A stretch of DNA of 64,000 bases from Catenulispora sp. EB89. GTDB lineage: Bacteria; Actinomycetota; Actinomycetes; Streptomycetales; Catenulisporaceae. Location of the stretch: NCBI RefSeq assembly GCF_041261445.1, contig NZ_JBGCCU010000033.1:54439-118438 (forward strand). Direction: 5' to 3'. The position numbers were made by a program, and so were the translations under genes. Of this stretch, positions 40,526 through 48,774 are shown piece by piece (position 1 is the first letter of the stretch; every line of letters begins with the position of its first letter). Under the pieces are notes generated by a model. It was not told where the DNA came from, did not search any database, and saw only the letters and a program-made list of their open reading frames with translations.

Positions 40526-40990
40526 TCAATCGGCCAGGCTGGGGTGCGGCGGCCGGTCGGCGGCGAGCAGTCCGGTCTCGGCGAGGATGCGCTCGACGGT
40601 GTCGTGCTCGGTGCTGTCGGACCCGATGACGCGGTCCACGCCGCCGGGGAGCACGTCGTGCTCGACGTACCAGTCGCGCATGTCGTCCACGGTCCAGTCG
40701 GCGTGGTTCGGCTTGGTGAAGTGGCGCTCGACGGTGACGTCGAAGGGGATGTCGAAGTAGTAGGAGTGCGCGGCGCCGGCGTGGTCGGCCAGAAGCGCGG
40801 CGAGCATGGCGCCGTAGCGCCCGGCGTCCATGATGCCCTCCACGAGATCCCGCTCGCGGAGGATGTCGCGCCGGACCACGTCCTGCCGCACGATCGCCAG
40901 GCCCCGTCCATAGCGCTCGCGCAGAGCGGTGGCGGTGCGGCTCTTGCCGGAGCCGGAGGGGCCACGGAGGACGATCAGAGGGCTGGGCAT
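40526..40990 (-). CDS. P-loop kinase-like protein (AAA_33 type)
   Basis: The 154-residue small P-loop protein begins MPSPLIVLRGPSGSGKSRTA (Walker A at residues 9-17). A DVVRRDILRERD segment in the nucleoside-kinase/zeta-toxin position follows, then YYFDIPFDVTVERHFTKPNH and DMRDWYVEHDVL. This matches small actinobacterial kinases that phosphorylate small molecules or RNA ends; no substrate can be named. There is no antitoxin gene nearby. ATG 40990 lies 7 nt after TAACCT (40998-41003), so leaderless. The upstream 230 bp (40991-41222) contain no gene. Confidence 0.75.
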   Translation of the reverse strand: MPSPLIVLRGPSGSGKSRTATALRERYGRGLAIVRQDVVRRDILRERDLVEGIMDAGRYGAMLAALLADHAGAAHSYYFDIPFDVTVERHFTKPNHADWTVDDMRDWYVEHDVLPGGVDRVIGSDSTEHDTVERILAETGLLAADRPPHPSLAD

Positions 40991-41222
40991 GGTGGTCAGG
41001 TTAAGTGGGGGGTCAATCAGTTTTGTCGCGGCGGGCGACGCAGAAACGGCAGGCGGCCGGCGGCAGGCCGGTCGGCGGGGGGCACGGCGCGGAATGGCAC
41101 GTGCGGGCGGCAGCGGGCGCGGCGGGCCAGGCGGGGCGGCGAGCGCGGACTCTCGGGGCGAGACAAGTGGCAAGTGGCAAGCAGCAACCTCGTGATCCGC
41201 AGACCGACAGCGCCCCACCGCC

Positions 41223-42158
41223 TCAGCGCATCGGCCTGTTCCGCGGCGCCCGCGGAGCGCGGCGCGGCGCGGCCCCTGGCGTGAGCTCCAGCAGCCGGCA
41301 GACCCGGTAGCGGTGCGGGCGCCACTGCTCGTAGAAGGCTTCGACCTCGTCGTCGGCGAGGGGGCGGCCGAGCAGTGCCATGCCGGTCATGCGTCCCAGG
41401 TGGTAGTCGCCGAGCGGCAGGGCGTCGGCGTCGCCGAGGGCGCGGTGGCCGACCTGCGCGGCGGTCCAGACGCCGATTCCTGGTATCGCCGCCATCAGGC
41501 GGTACGCCTCCTGGGGGTCGGCGGCGGACTGGTCGAGGCGGGTCGCGTGGCGCGCCGTGAGGATGACAGTGCGCGAACGCTGGTGGTCGATGCCCGCCTG
41601 GCGCCAGTCCCAGCTGGGGATTTGCTCCCATGTCGCTGGCGTCGGGGGGACGCGCATGCCGGCCGGGGCCGGTCCCGGGGCGGGCGCCGGGGTGCCGTGG
41701 ATCTTGACCAGGCGGGTCCAGGCCGCCATGGCGTCCTTGCCGACGACGCGCTGTTCGATGATCGCCGGGACCGCGGCCTCGAACAAGCGTCCCGTGGCCG
41801 GGACGCGCAGGCCCGGGAGACGGCGGCGCGCCGCGCGCAGCAGCGGGTGCTCCGGGTGGAAGTGCTCGGGGTGGTCGCGGGCGCCGAGTTCGTCGCGGAT
41901 GCCGTCCGCGAGTTCGGCGGCGCCGGGGCCCCAGGCCTCGATGACCAGGTCGTCCAGGCGGTGCTGGCGGATGCGGTAGGTGACGGCGCCGGTGCCGGTC
42001 AGCGCGGTGCGCCACAACGTCCCGTCCGGCTCGACGCGGTGGGTGGGGTCCCGGAGGCCGTGGCGCAGGCTCGACAGGGTGAGCCGGGCGTTCACCGGGA
42101 ACGCCGGCTGCCAGTGCACGGTGTGGTCCGCGGGGTGCTCCACGGCCGGGTGGGACAC
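41223..42158 (-). CDS. DNA-3-methyladenine glycosylase-like protein (HhH-GPD, AlkA type)
   Basis: 311 residues. An N-terminal AlkA-like domain (NARLTLSSLRHGLRDPTHRV, WRTALTGTGAVTYRI) precedes the HhH-GPD fold: FEAAVPAIIEQRVVGKDAMA, the hairpin-helix-hairpin AAIPGIGVWTAAQVGHRAL and the catalytic-Asp region DADALPLGDYHLG. It probably excises alkylated purines in base excision repair. The C-terminal tail is very Arg/Pro-rich. GTG 42158 has GAGGAG 8 nt upstream. There is no adjacent ada or ogt gene. Confidence 0.8.
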   Translation of the reverse strand: MSHPAVEHPADHTVHWQPAFPVNARLTLSSLRHGLRDPTHRVEPDGTLWRTALTGTGAVTYRIRQHRLDDLVIEAWGPGAAELADGIRDELGARDHPEHFHPEHPLLRAARRRLPGLRVPATGRLFEAAVPAIIEQRVVGKDAMAAWTRLVKIHGTPAPAPGPAPAGMRVPPTPATWEQIPSWDWRQAGIDHQRSRTVILTARHATRLDQSAADPQEAYRLMAAIPGIGVWTAAQVGHRALGDADALPLGDYHLGRMTGMALLGRPLADDEVEAFYEQWRPHRYRVCRLLELTPGAAPRRAPRAPRNRPMR

Positions 42159-42328
42159 GGCACAGGCTCCTCGGCTGGCGGTGATCGCGGGACGCTTACT
42201 GTCCTACAGCCTCCCGTAAGGCGCCACCGCCGCTCGGCGCCACCAGGGTGAACGTCGCGCGCCTCCGTCCCCGCGAATGGTTCGTGGTCCTGCGGCGAGG
42301 CGCTACAGGCTCCGGTCGTTCCGCGTCG

Positions 42329-43234
42329 TCACCCGGCGATTTCCTGGCGCCAGCGGCCGGGCGGCAGTCCGACGTGGCGCCGGAACGTCGCGGCGAAGGC
42401 GTTCGGTGAGCTGTATCCCGTGCGGCGGGCGATCTGTTCCAGGGTGAGTTCGTCGGCCAGCAGGTATTCGCGGGCCAGGGTCAGGCGCCAGTCGGTGAGG
42501 TACTGCATCGGGGTCTGTCCGAGGGCTCGCTCGAAGTTCCGGGCGAAGGATGCGCGTGACATCGTGCTGAGCTGTGCCAGTTCCGGCACGCTCCAGGTGC
42601 GCGCCGGCTCCTCGTGCATGGCCTGGAGCGCGCGGGCGAGCCGCGGGTCCTCGGCCGCGCGGTACCAGCGCGGTGCGGTCGGGCTGTGCTGGTAGGAGGC
42701 GCGCAGGACCAGGACGAGCAGGACGTCCAGCAGGCGGTCCAGGACAGTCTGCTGGCCGGGCGCCGGCTGGGTGAGTTCGCGGGAGATCAGGGAGATGACG
42801 TCGTGGACCTGGTCGTGCGCTGATGGCCGGATGACCAGCATCGGGGGCAGGGCCTGCAGGAGGCTGCGGCCCACGTCGCCGGCCAGGCGGTAGGCGCCGC
42901 ACAGGAAGACGGCGGCCCGCGGGTCGTCGGCGCCGGCGCCGGCGCCGGTGTTCGCCGCCCAGAACCGTTCGTGGTCCAGGCACCGGTCGGGGGCCGGCTC
43001 GTCGGCGATGTGGTGGTCGCGGCCGCCGACGACGATCGCGAGGTCGCCCGGCAGCAGGCGTTCGGCGGCGGCCGGGTCGTCGAGCCATACCCAGGCGTGG
43101 CCACGCAGCACCGTGTGGAGCGACAGCTGGATGGAGCCGGGCAGCGTCAGACCCCACGGCGGCCGGGCGACCGAGCGCGCGAAGACCGCGCCGGACGCCC
43201 GGGCTCTCACCAGATAATCATGCAGAAGGTCCAC
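42329..43234 (-). CDS. AraC-family regulator with cupin-type sensor
   Basis: 301 residues. The N-terminal cupin-like ligand domain (LHDYLVRARASGAVFARSVA, LLPGDLAIVVGGRDHHI) is linked to two C-terminal helix-turn-helices: WSVPELAQLSTMSRASFARN and LTLEQIARRTGYSSPNAFAA, with the family end FRRHVGLPPGRWR. It is an activator or repressor of nearby genes. GTG 43234 has TACGCT (43241-43246) 6 nt upstream, hence leaderless. The divergent VOC gene is a natural target; ATCAA-GC-ATTGAT-like dyads lie between them (43267-43278). Confidence 0.83.
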   Translation of the reverse strand: MDLLHDYLVRARASGAVFARSVARPPWGLTLPGSIQLSLHTVLRGHAWVWLDDPAAAERLLPGDLAIVVGGRDHHIADEPAPDRCLDHERFWAANTGAGAGADDPRAAVFLCGAYRLAGDVGRSLLQALPPMLVIRPSAHDQVHDVISLISRELTQPAPGQQTVLDRLLDVLLVLVLRASYQHSPTAPRWYRAAEDPRLARALQAMHEEPARTWSVPELAQLSTMSRASFARNFERALGQTPMQYLTDWRLTLAREYLLADELTLEQIARRTGYSSPNAFAATFRRHVGLPPGRWRQEIAG

Positions 43235-43357
43235 GGCGCGAGCGTATCACTGTGCTTTTTGAGCGAATCAAGCATTGATCGGCGCACTTTCCACGCCATA
43301 GCGTCGGATCATGAACTTCGCCCGCGAGAACGCCGCGGTACGGAAGGAGTCCTCGAA

Positions 43358-43810
43358 GTGATCGACCACGTCTACATCTCCGTCACGAACGTCGACAAGT
43401 CCCTGACGTTCTACCTCGCAGCGCTCGAACCCCTGGGCTGGCGCGCGTTCGGGAACTACGACGCGGCAGCAGGCCCCGACACCGTCCCCGACTTGTTCGG
43501 CATCGGCGACGCCGGCTACGTCTCGGGCACCGGTGTCGGATCCAGCATCTGGCTGCGCCGCCGGCAGCCCGGCGAGACCGGCCTCTACCTCGGCATCGTC
43601 TGCGACACCGACGAGGCCGTCGAGGCCGCCCACGCCGCCGCGATCGCCGCCGGCGGCCTCGACGAGGGCGGTCCCGCCGACCGGACGTACTTCGCGCCGG
43701 GCTACTACGCCGCCAACGTCGCCGACTTCGACGGCAACCGGCTGGAGTTCGTCCACAAAGCCTGGAACAGAGTCTCCTCCCCGGCCTCAGCTCCAGTCGA
43801 AAGTCAGTAG
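43358..43810 (+). CDS. VOC (glyoxalase/bleomycin-resistance) family protein
   Basis: 150 residues. IDHVYISVTNVDKSLTFYLA at the N-terminus and the closing FAPGYYAANVADFDGNRLEF are the beta-alpha-beta-beta-beta modules of the VOC fold. Metal ligands are likely His in DHVY and Glu in RLEFVH. The substrate is unknown. GTG at 43358 is set by GGAAGGAG (43342-43349), 8 nt upstream. It is divergent from the AraC-type regulator, and its last 24 bp overlap the convergent unknown gene. Confidence 0.8.
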   Translation: MIDHVYISVTNVDKSLTFYLAALEPLGWRAFGNYDAAAGPDTVPDLFGIGDAGYVSGTGVGSSIWLRRRQPGETGLYLGIVCDTDEAVEAAHAAAIAAGGLDEGGPADRTYFAPGYYAANVADFDGNRLEFVHKAWNRVSSPASAPVESQ

Positions 43811-44506
43811 CGCGAGCCGGTCAACAGGCTCGAAGAACAGCAGAATCGAGTCGGCGCCGCCACGTCGGTAGTGCCAGCCCGGCACCGACGCCACGAACCG
43901 GAACGGGTTCCCGGCCGGGCTCACCGGCCACGCGATCTGGTCGTCGTGCTCGATGTCGAACAGATCGGGCTGAGCCCAGTTGCCGTGCGCATCCGCCTCG
44001 CCGCCGAGCTGCTCCAGGAAAGCCACCGCCTCGGCCCCGTCGAACTGCGGAGAGCCGTCCTCCCGCCGCATGAGCAGGACGCCTTCACGCCGGAAGGCGT
44101 CCCGGTGTGCCAGGTAACTGCGTTCCTCGGACTCGCAGTGCTCGTGGAGCTGCGTACGGAACCCGGGCCAGGGATCGGGCAATTCCTCGGGGGTCGTCGC
44201 CCGCGCGAAGTAGCGCCAGTCGCCGAGCAGACGGTAGCGGTCGTCCTCCATCGAGAACCCGAGCCAGTTGGGTTTCTGCAGGGACGAATGGAAGGCCTCC
44301 GTGTGGTCGCCGAGGTAGCCCTCGGTCGGCTCCAGCGGGCTGACCAGATGGATCCACCCATGCCAGGCCGGGTCCACCCCGGCCAGATCGATCGAGATCA
44401 ACGGGTGCACGTGCTGCGCCAGTTCGACCTGGTCGGCGACGAACACCTCCGCGGGCTCGGGGTAGACCCGCAACCCCGCCCCGGCCGTCATGACGTCTTC
44501 CTGCAT
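43787..44506 (-). CDS. Uncharacterised soluble protein (239 aa)
   Basis: No family is recognised with confidence. The product is rich in Trp, His and acidic residues: DLAGVDPAWHGWIHLVSPLE, EAFHSSLQKPNWLGFSMEDD, YRLLGDWRYFARATTPEELP and CESEERSYLAHRDAFRREGV. The C-terminal half (GGEADAHGNWAQPDLFDIEH, FRFVASVPGWHYRRG) looks like a beta-rich SMI1/DUF1963-type fold, which is a guess. ATG 44506 (MQEDVMTAG) has GGAGG 6 nt upstream. Its 3' end overlaps the VOC gene on the other strand by 24 bp. Confidence 0.6.
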   Translation of the reverse strand: MQEDVMTAGAGLRVYPEPAEVFVADQVELAQHVHPLISIDLAGVDPAWHGWIHLVSPLEPTEGYLGDHTEAFHSSLQKPNWLGFSMEDDRYRLLGDWRYFARATTPEELPDPWPGFRTQLHEHCESEERSYLAHRDAFRREGVLLMRREDGSPQFDGAEAVAFLEQLGGEADAHGNWAQPDLFDIEHDDQIAWPVSPAGNPFRFVASVPGWHYRRGGADSILLFFEPVDRLALLTFDWS

Positions 44507-44620
44507 CGTGAACCTCCACCGCTGTCCCCCCGGCAATCGGCCGAGGCCGCCGGGCATGTAGATCGATCGAGGGACAGTCAACCGTACCCATCGGACACTC
44601 GCAGGGCCCCTCCCCATTGA

Positions 44621-44640
44621 TCGAACATTCGTTCTATAGT
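44621..44640 (+). promoter_or_regulatory. LexA (SOS) box overlapping the -10 of the radical SAM gene
   Basis: TCGAACATTCGTTCTA (44621-44636) matches the actinobacterial SOS box TCGAAC-N4-GTTCGA at all but one arm position. TATAGT (44635-44640) is the -10 and lies 7 nt before ATG 44648, so bound LexA would directly block initiation of a leaderless transcript. Confidence 0.8.
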
Positions 44641-44647
44641 GGCTCGC

Positions 44648-45763
44648 ATGAGATGGTCCGGCCAGCTGATCAGCGGAAACACCGATCCGACGGAGGATTC
44701 GGAGGACGACGCCCCGGGTTCCGGCGCCGCGCAACCGGTGCAAGCCGGGCTGTTCGCGGCGTCCGACACCGTCGTCCGCACCTTCGACACCCCGGGCTTC
44801 CGGGGTGCCACGTTCTACGAGGTCCGCGCGAAGTCCGTGCTGAACAAGGTGCCGGGCGAGTCGCCGATGTTCGGCTGGACCATCAACCCCTACCGGGGCT
44901 GCGGGCATCGCTGCGTCTACTGCTTCGCCCGCAAGACGCACACCTACCTGGACTTCGACGCCGGGCTCGACTTCGACACGCGCATCGTCGTCAAGGTGAA
45001 CGCCCCCGAGGTGCTGCGGCGGGAGCTGGCGCGGCCGTCCTGGCAGCGGGAGCACGTGGCGATGGGTACCAACGTCGACTGCTACCAGCGCGCCGAGGGC
45101 CGGTACCGGTTGATGCCGGAGATCATCGAGGCGCTGGCGCGGTCCGGGACGCCGTTCTCCATCCTGACCAAGGGCACGCTCATGCTGCGCGACCTGCCGT
45201 TGTTGGAGGCGGCGGCGCGGGACGTGTCGGTGGGGCTGGCGATGTCCGTCGGGTCGATCGACGAGAGCGTCTGGCGCACCGTCGAGCCCGGGACGCCGAG
45301 CCCCGCGCGCCGCCTGGACGCCGTGCGCACGCTGGCCGACGCGGGCCTGGGGTGCTCAGTGCTGATGGCGCCGATCCTGCCGTTCCTCACCGACTCCCCC
45401 GAGCAGCTGCGCGCGACGGTCGCGGCGATCGCCGAGGCCGGGGCGCGCTCGGTGACCCCGATCGTGCTGCACTTACGCAGCGGGGCCCGCGAGTGGTACT
45501 ACGAGTGGCTGCAGGCCACCTACCCGAGCCTGGTTCCCCGCTACCGCGCGCTGTACCGCAACGGTTCGTACGCCCCGTCGTGGTATCAGGACCGGATCAC
45601 GTCGGCGGTGCGCGAATTCGCGAAGGCTTACGGGCTGAACCGCCCGAAGCCGGTTGCGGAAGAGCAGCCCGCGAACTTCCGGAAGGCAGGGCCGCGGCCC
45701 CCAGCGCGGGCCGTCGAAAGCCAACCCGCGCTGTGGGACGACGATGAGCTCGGTCCGAGCTGA
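44648..45763 (+). CDS. Rv2578c-family radical SAM protein
   Basis: 371 residues. A conserved block INPYRGCGHRCVYCFARKTH supplies the CxxxCxxC cluster that binds [4Fe-4S] and SAM. Further family blocks are VKVNAPEVLRRELARPSW, MGTNVDCYQRAEGRYRLMP and ILTKGTLMLRDLPLLE. It belongs to the spore photoproduct lyase-like/Rv2578c group, whose reaction is unknown; DNA-damage linkage is suggested by the SOS box. ATG 44648 fits a leaderless start from TATAGT. The acidic N-terminus and the C-terminal WDDDEL tail are family-typical. Confidence 0.87.
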   Translation: MRWSGQLISGNTDPTEDSEDDAPGSGAAQPVQAGLFAASDTVVRTFDTPGFRGATFYEVRAKSVLNKVPGESPMFGWTINPYRGCGHRCVYCFARKTHTYLDFDAGLDFDTRIVVKVNAPEVLRRELARPSWQREHVAMGTNVDCYQRAEGRYRLMPEIIEALARSGTPFSILTKGTLMLRDLPLLEAAARDVSVGLAMSVGSIDESVWRTVEPGTPSPARRLDAVRTLADAGLGCSVLMAPILPFLTDSPEQLRATVAAIAEAGARSVTPIVLHLRSGAREWYYEWLQATYPSLVPRYRALYRNGSYAPSWYQDRITSAVREFAKAYGLNRPKPVAEEQPANFRKAGPRPPARAVESQPALWDDDELGPS

Positions 45764-45820
45764 CCGTCGGCGTCGGTGGAACTCGGTGCTTTCAGCAGAA
45801 TCGACCGGTGTTTCGCAGGA

Positions 45821-46300
45821 TCAGCGCCCCCGGCGCGAACTGGGCTTGGCGACCGCACGCTTCCCGGGCTTGGCGGCGGCACGCTTCGGCGGCGGGGCCG
45901 CCGCCTTGTTCGCGGCCTTCTTCTCCTCGGCGGCCTGCTTGTCCTTGACCCGGATCGCCTCGCGGCGCACCTCGGCCTGGATCGCCCGCTCGGTCCGCAG
46001 CCACTCGGGCATGTCGGCCCGCATGGCCTCGATCTGCGCGCTGGTCAGCGGCTCGGTGACACCGCCGCGCGCCAGCCCCGAGATGGAGATCCCGAGCTTC
46101 GCGGCGACCACAGGGCGCGGGTGCGGTCCGTCACGACGCAGGTCGCGAAGCCACTCCGGCGGGTCGGCCTGGAGCGCGTCGAGCTCGTCGCGGGAGACGA
46201 CCCCCTCCTGGAACGCTTCGGGGGTGGCCTCAAGGTATACGCCCAGCTTCTTCGCCGCTGTCGCGGGCTTCATCGTCTGGGGGGACTTCTGCGACGTCAT
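45821..46300 (-). CDS. DUF5997-family protein with basic tail
   Basis: 159 residues. MTSQKSPQTMKPATAAKKLG then VYLEATPEAFQEGVVSRDEL and WLRDLRRDGPHPRPVVAAKL define the actinobacterial DUF5997 family; ISGLARGGVTEPLTSAQIEA resembles a small helix-turn-helix. The C-terminal 50 residues are Lys/Ala/Pro-rich (KKAANKAAAPPPKRAAAKPG), like histone H1 or Lsr2-type tails, so nucleic acid binding is plausible. ATG 46300 has TAGGGT (46308-46313) 7 nt upstream, so leaderless. It is divergent from the LysR-effector-domain gene. Confidence 0.75.
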   Translation of the reverse strand: MTSQKSPQTMKPATAAKKLGVYLEATPEAFQEGVVSRDELDALQADPPEWLRDLRRDGPHPRPVVAAKLGISISGLARGGVTEPLTSAQIEAMRADMPEWLRTERAIQAEVRREAIRVKDKQAAEEKKAANKAAAPPPKRAAAKPGKRAVAKPSSRRGR

Positions 46301-46377
46301 GGGTCCAACCCTAATCGAGCCGGACGCGGCCGGTGATCGCACCGGGGGATACCGATCACGGCAGGTACCCTGACCGA

Positions 46378-47160
46378 GTGACAGGCACCGTTCCCACCCC
46401 GACCTTCCGGCTCGCCTACGTTCCCGGCGTGACGCCGGCGAAGTGGGTGCGCACGTGGGGTGAACGCCTGCCCGAAGTCCCGTTGGAGCTGGTGGCGGTG
46501 ACGGCCGCCGAAGCCCACGCGACGCTGGTCGAAGCGGGTGCCGACGCCGGCCTGGTACGGCTCCCGGTGGACCGGGACCGACTCAGCGCCATCCCCCTGT
46601 ACGCCGAGACCACCGTGGTCGTGGTGCCCAAGGACCACGAGCTGACGGCGCTCGACGAGGTGGCCCCCGACGACCTCGGCGACTACATCGTGCTGCATCC
46701 GATGGACGACTGCCTGGAGTGGGAGCAGCTGCCGGGCCGACCCGCGATCTCCCGGCCGGAGACCACCGCCGACGCGATCGAGCTGGTGGCGGCCGGGATC
46801 GGGGTGCTGCTGGTGCCGCAGTCGCTGGCGCGGCTGCACCACCGCAAGGACCTCACCTACCGGACGATGACCGGCGTGCCGGAGTCGCAGGTCGTGCTGT
46901 CCTGGCCGGCGGGCGAGACGAGCGACCTGGTCGAGGAGTTCATCGGGATCGTGCGGGGGCGGACGGTGAACAGTTCGCGGGGACGCGGTGCGCAGGACGC
47001 GGCGTCGGCGGCCAAGCCAGGTAAGACCGCGAAGACCGCGAAAACCGCCAAGTCGGCCAATGCCGCGAAGTCGGCCGTGAGCAACAAGAGCGCCAAGGCT
47101 GCGCGGACCGCGAAAACCGCCAGGTCGGCGAAGGCCGCCAAGCCCCGGCGCCACAAGTAG
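46378..47160 (+). CDS. LysR substrate-binding domain protein without a DNA-binding domain
   Basis: 260 residues. The fold is the LysR effector domain only: FRLAYVPGVTPAKWVRTWGE, VVVVPKDHELTALDEVAPDD, TADAIELVAAGIGVLLVPQS and YRTMTGVPESQVVLSWPAGE. There is no N-terminal winged helix. The last 60 residues are repeats of (A)AKTAK/SAK, a histone-like basic tail. GTG 46378 lies 6 nt after TACCCT (46366-46371), so it is leaderless. DUF5997 next door, also with a basic tail, is a recurrent partner; the two may form a split regulator in which DUF5997 or the tails supply DNA binding. Confidence 0.75.
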   Translation: MTGTVPTPTFRLAYVPGVTPAKWVRTWGERLPEVPLELVAVTAAEAHATLVEAGADAGLVRLPVDRDRLSAIPLYAETTVVVVPKDHELTALDEVAPDDLGDYIVLHPMDDCLEWEQLPGRPAISRPETTADAIELVAAGIGVLLVPQSLARLHHRKDLTYRTMTGVPESQVVLSWPAGETSDLVEEFIGIVRGRTVNSSRGRGAQDAASAAKPGKTAKTAKTAKSANAAKSAVSNKSAKAARTAKTARSAKAAKPRRHK

Positions 47161-47188
47161 CAGCGCCCGGACCACCAGGACGGCCGGC

Positions 47189-48229
47189 TCAGTTCCACAT
47201 CTGGAAGCCGTCGCTCCCGGCGCACGTCCATTGCCAGATCGCCGCGCCGTCGGCATGGCTGGTCCGGTCGGCGGCCACGCAGGTGCCGTTGCGACTGTTC
47301 TGCATCAGCGCTTGAGCCGAACCGTCGGTGTTCAGCCGGCCGCTGCCGACGAACGAGAACTGCTGACCGCCGTCGGCGGCGTCGCAGCTCCACTGGACGA
47401 TCGGCTGCGCGTTGCCGGCCTTCGTCCCGTCCCACTCCAGGCAGGTGCCGGTGCCGACGTTGCGCAGGATCGGCGGCACGCCGACGCTCGATGAGACGAC
47501 GGTCCACTGCTGGTGGGAATCGGCGGCGTCGCAGGCCCACTGCCGGATCGGGGCGCCGTCGGCGTGGTCGCCCCGATCGGCGTCCAGGCAGGTGCGGCCA
47601 CCGGAGTTCGCGAGCTGGAAGCTGAAGCCGCCGGAGATCGCGGCCCGGGCGTCGCCGACGAAGGACCGCCAGGAGCCGTTGTTGTAGGCACTCCAGGGGC
47701 TCCAGTTCGCGCCGTGGTCGGAGACCTTCCAGGCGGCGTTGGCGTTGCACTGGATCTGGAAGGCGCAGGCGTTGGAGACCTCGGAGTGGTAGACGCTGTT
47801 CATCTGCCACAGGCCGCGGTCCTCCGAGCCGCCGGAGTTGACGTTCACCGCGCCCGGGTCGCAGCTCGATTCGGCCATGGCCACCGCGATCGCGACGACG
47901 ATCTGCGGTTCCCGGCCGAGCGAGGTGGCGACGGTGCGGTCGAAGGAGTAGCCGGCCTTGGCCGCGACCTTCGCGCACAGCAGCGTCGAGGCGGGGACCT
48001 TGGCGTAGCTCAGGCCGAGGGTGTGCGGTGAGCGGTGCGAGCCGCCGTCGGCGGGGCGGGAGACGGCCCGGGCCGGAGCCGCGGCGAGGAGAGCCGCCAG
48101 AGCCGCAGTCAGAACCGTGGCCAGGGCAGCGGTCACGGCAGCGGTCACGGCCGCAGCCGGGGCGCTGGGTCGGGGGACGCGCACGCTCCACCTGTCCTCT
48201 CGACGGCCCGGGCCGGTCCGGTAAGCCAT
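47189..48229 (-). CDS. Secreted lysozyme-like transglycosylase with ricin-B lectin domain
   Basis: 346 residues. The signal peptide is long and Ala-rich (ending AAAPARA, about residue 55). Residues about 70-195 form a lysozyme-like domain: AVAMAESSCDPGAVNVNSGG, with the catalytic Glu likely in AMAESS, and SEDRGLWQMNSVYHSEVSNA. Residues about 200-346 are a ricin-B trefoil with three QxW-type repeats (IRQWACDAADSHQQW, IVQWSCDAADGGQQF, IWQWTCAGSDGFQMW). It probably binds and cleaves cell-wall glycans. ATG 48229 is used; GTG 48184 behind GGTGGAG is an alternative with a more ordinary signal peptide. Confidence 0.78.
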   Translation of the reverse strand: MAYRTGPGRREDRWSVRVPRPSAPAAAVTAAVTAALATVLTAALAALLAAAPARAVSRPADGGSHRSPHTLGLSYAKVPASTLLCAKVAAKAGYSFDRTVATSLGREPQIVVAIAVAMAESSCDPGAVNVNSGGSEDRGLWQMNSVYHSEVSNACAFQIQCNANAAWKVSDHGANWSPWSAYNNGSWRSFVGDARAAISGGFSFQLANSGGRTCLDADRGDHADGAPIRQWACDAADSHQQWTVVSSSVGVPPILRNVGTGTCLEWDGTKAGNAQPIVQWSCDAADGGQQFSFVGSGRLNTDGSAQALMQNSRNGTCVAADRTSHADGAAIWQWTCAGSDGFQMWN

Positions 48230-48388
48230 TGACTATGTGCTCTGATATCAAGTCTATGGTTCACGACCTGCGAAACCGCTGAAGACCGGCGTGGCGCGAC
48301 GGGGAGGCGAACGCCTGGCGTACAGGTGGCGGATCGAGGTGCACAGTGCCGCCCGGCGTGGTCTGCTGGAGTCGAGGCGGTGATCGCG

Positions 48389-48610
48389 ATGGTGTACGTC
48401 GTCTACTTGCAGGGCGGGCCCGAGCCACTCGGGGTGCGCACGGACAACCGCGTCGTGACCACGACCGAGGCGGTTCCGGAGATGAGGGTGCCGTGCGAGG
48501 GCGGCGTGGGGCTGTGGCGCTACGCCGACGAGCACATCACCATCGGGACGGGGCAGGCCGCGGTGTTCGAGTTCGTGGAGCTGGTCGAGCAGGAGCCGCC
48601 GCCGGCGTGA
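48389..48610 (+). CDS. Small uncharacterised protein (73 aa)
   Basis: MVYVVYLQGGPEPLGVRTDN, then VPCEGGVGLWRYADEHITIG and AAVFEFVELVEQEPPPA: a compact acidic beta-rich protein. No family is recognised. ATG 48389 lies 8 nt after GAGGCGG; GTG 48380 is an alternative. It is followed by a perfect hairpin and has ordinary high-GC codon use, which supports it being real. Confidence 0.5.
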   Translation: MVYVVYLQGGPEPLGVRTDNRVVTTTEAVPEMRVPCEGGVGLWRYADEHITIGTGQAAVFEFVELVEQEPPPA

Positions 48611-48684
48611 CGTCGGTGCGCCGGTGCGCCGGTGCTGCCGGTGCCTCGGTACGCCGACTGGTTCCGGGGCGTCGCGGACATGAC

Positions 48685-48730
48685 AGCGGCCCGGGTCCGA
48701 CGGGAGTCTCCCCGCCGGACCCGGGCCGCT
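48685..48730. terminator. Bidirectional hairpin terminator
   Basis: AGCGGCCCGGGTCCG (48685-48699) pairs perfectly over 15 bp with 48716-48730, with a 16-nt loop. It lies between the convergent small gene and MFS gene. There is no T-run. Confidence 0.7.
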
Positions 48731-48774
48731 GTGCCCTTGCCCTTGCCCTGCTGTTCTGAGCCGTGTGCCCCGGC

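Noticed and set aside
40526..40990. Zeta-type toxin of a toxin-antitoxin pair
   Set aside because: The P-loop protein is small and no epsilon-like antitoxin gene lies nearby; a general small kinase is more likely.
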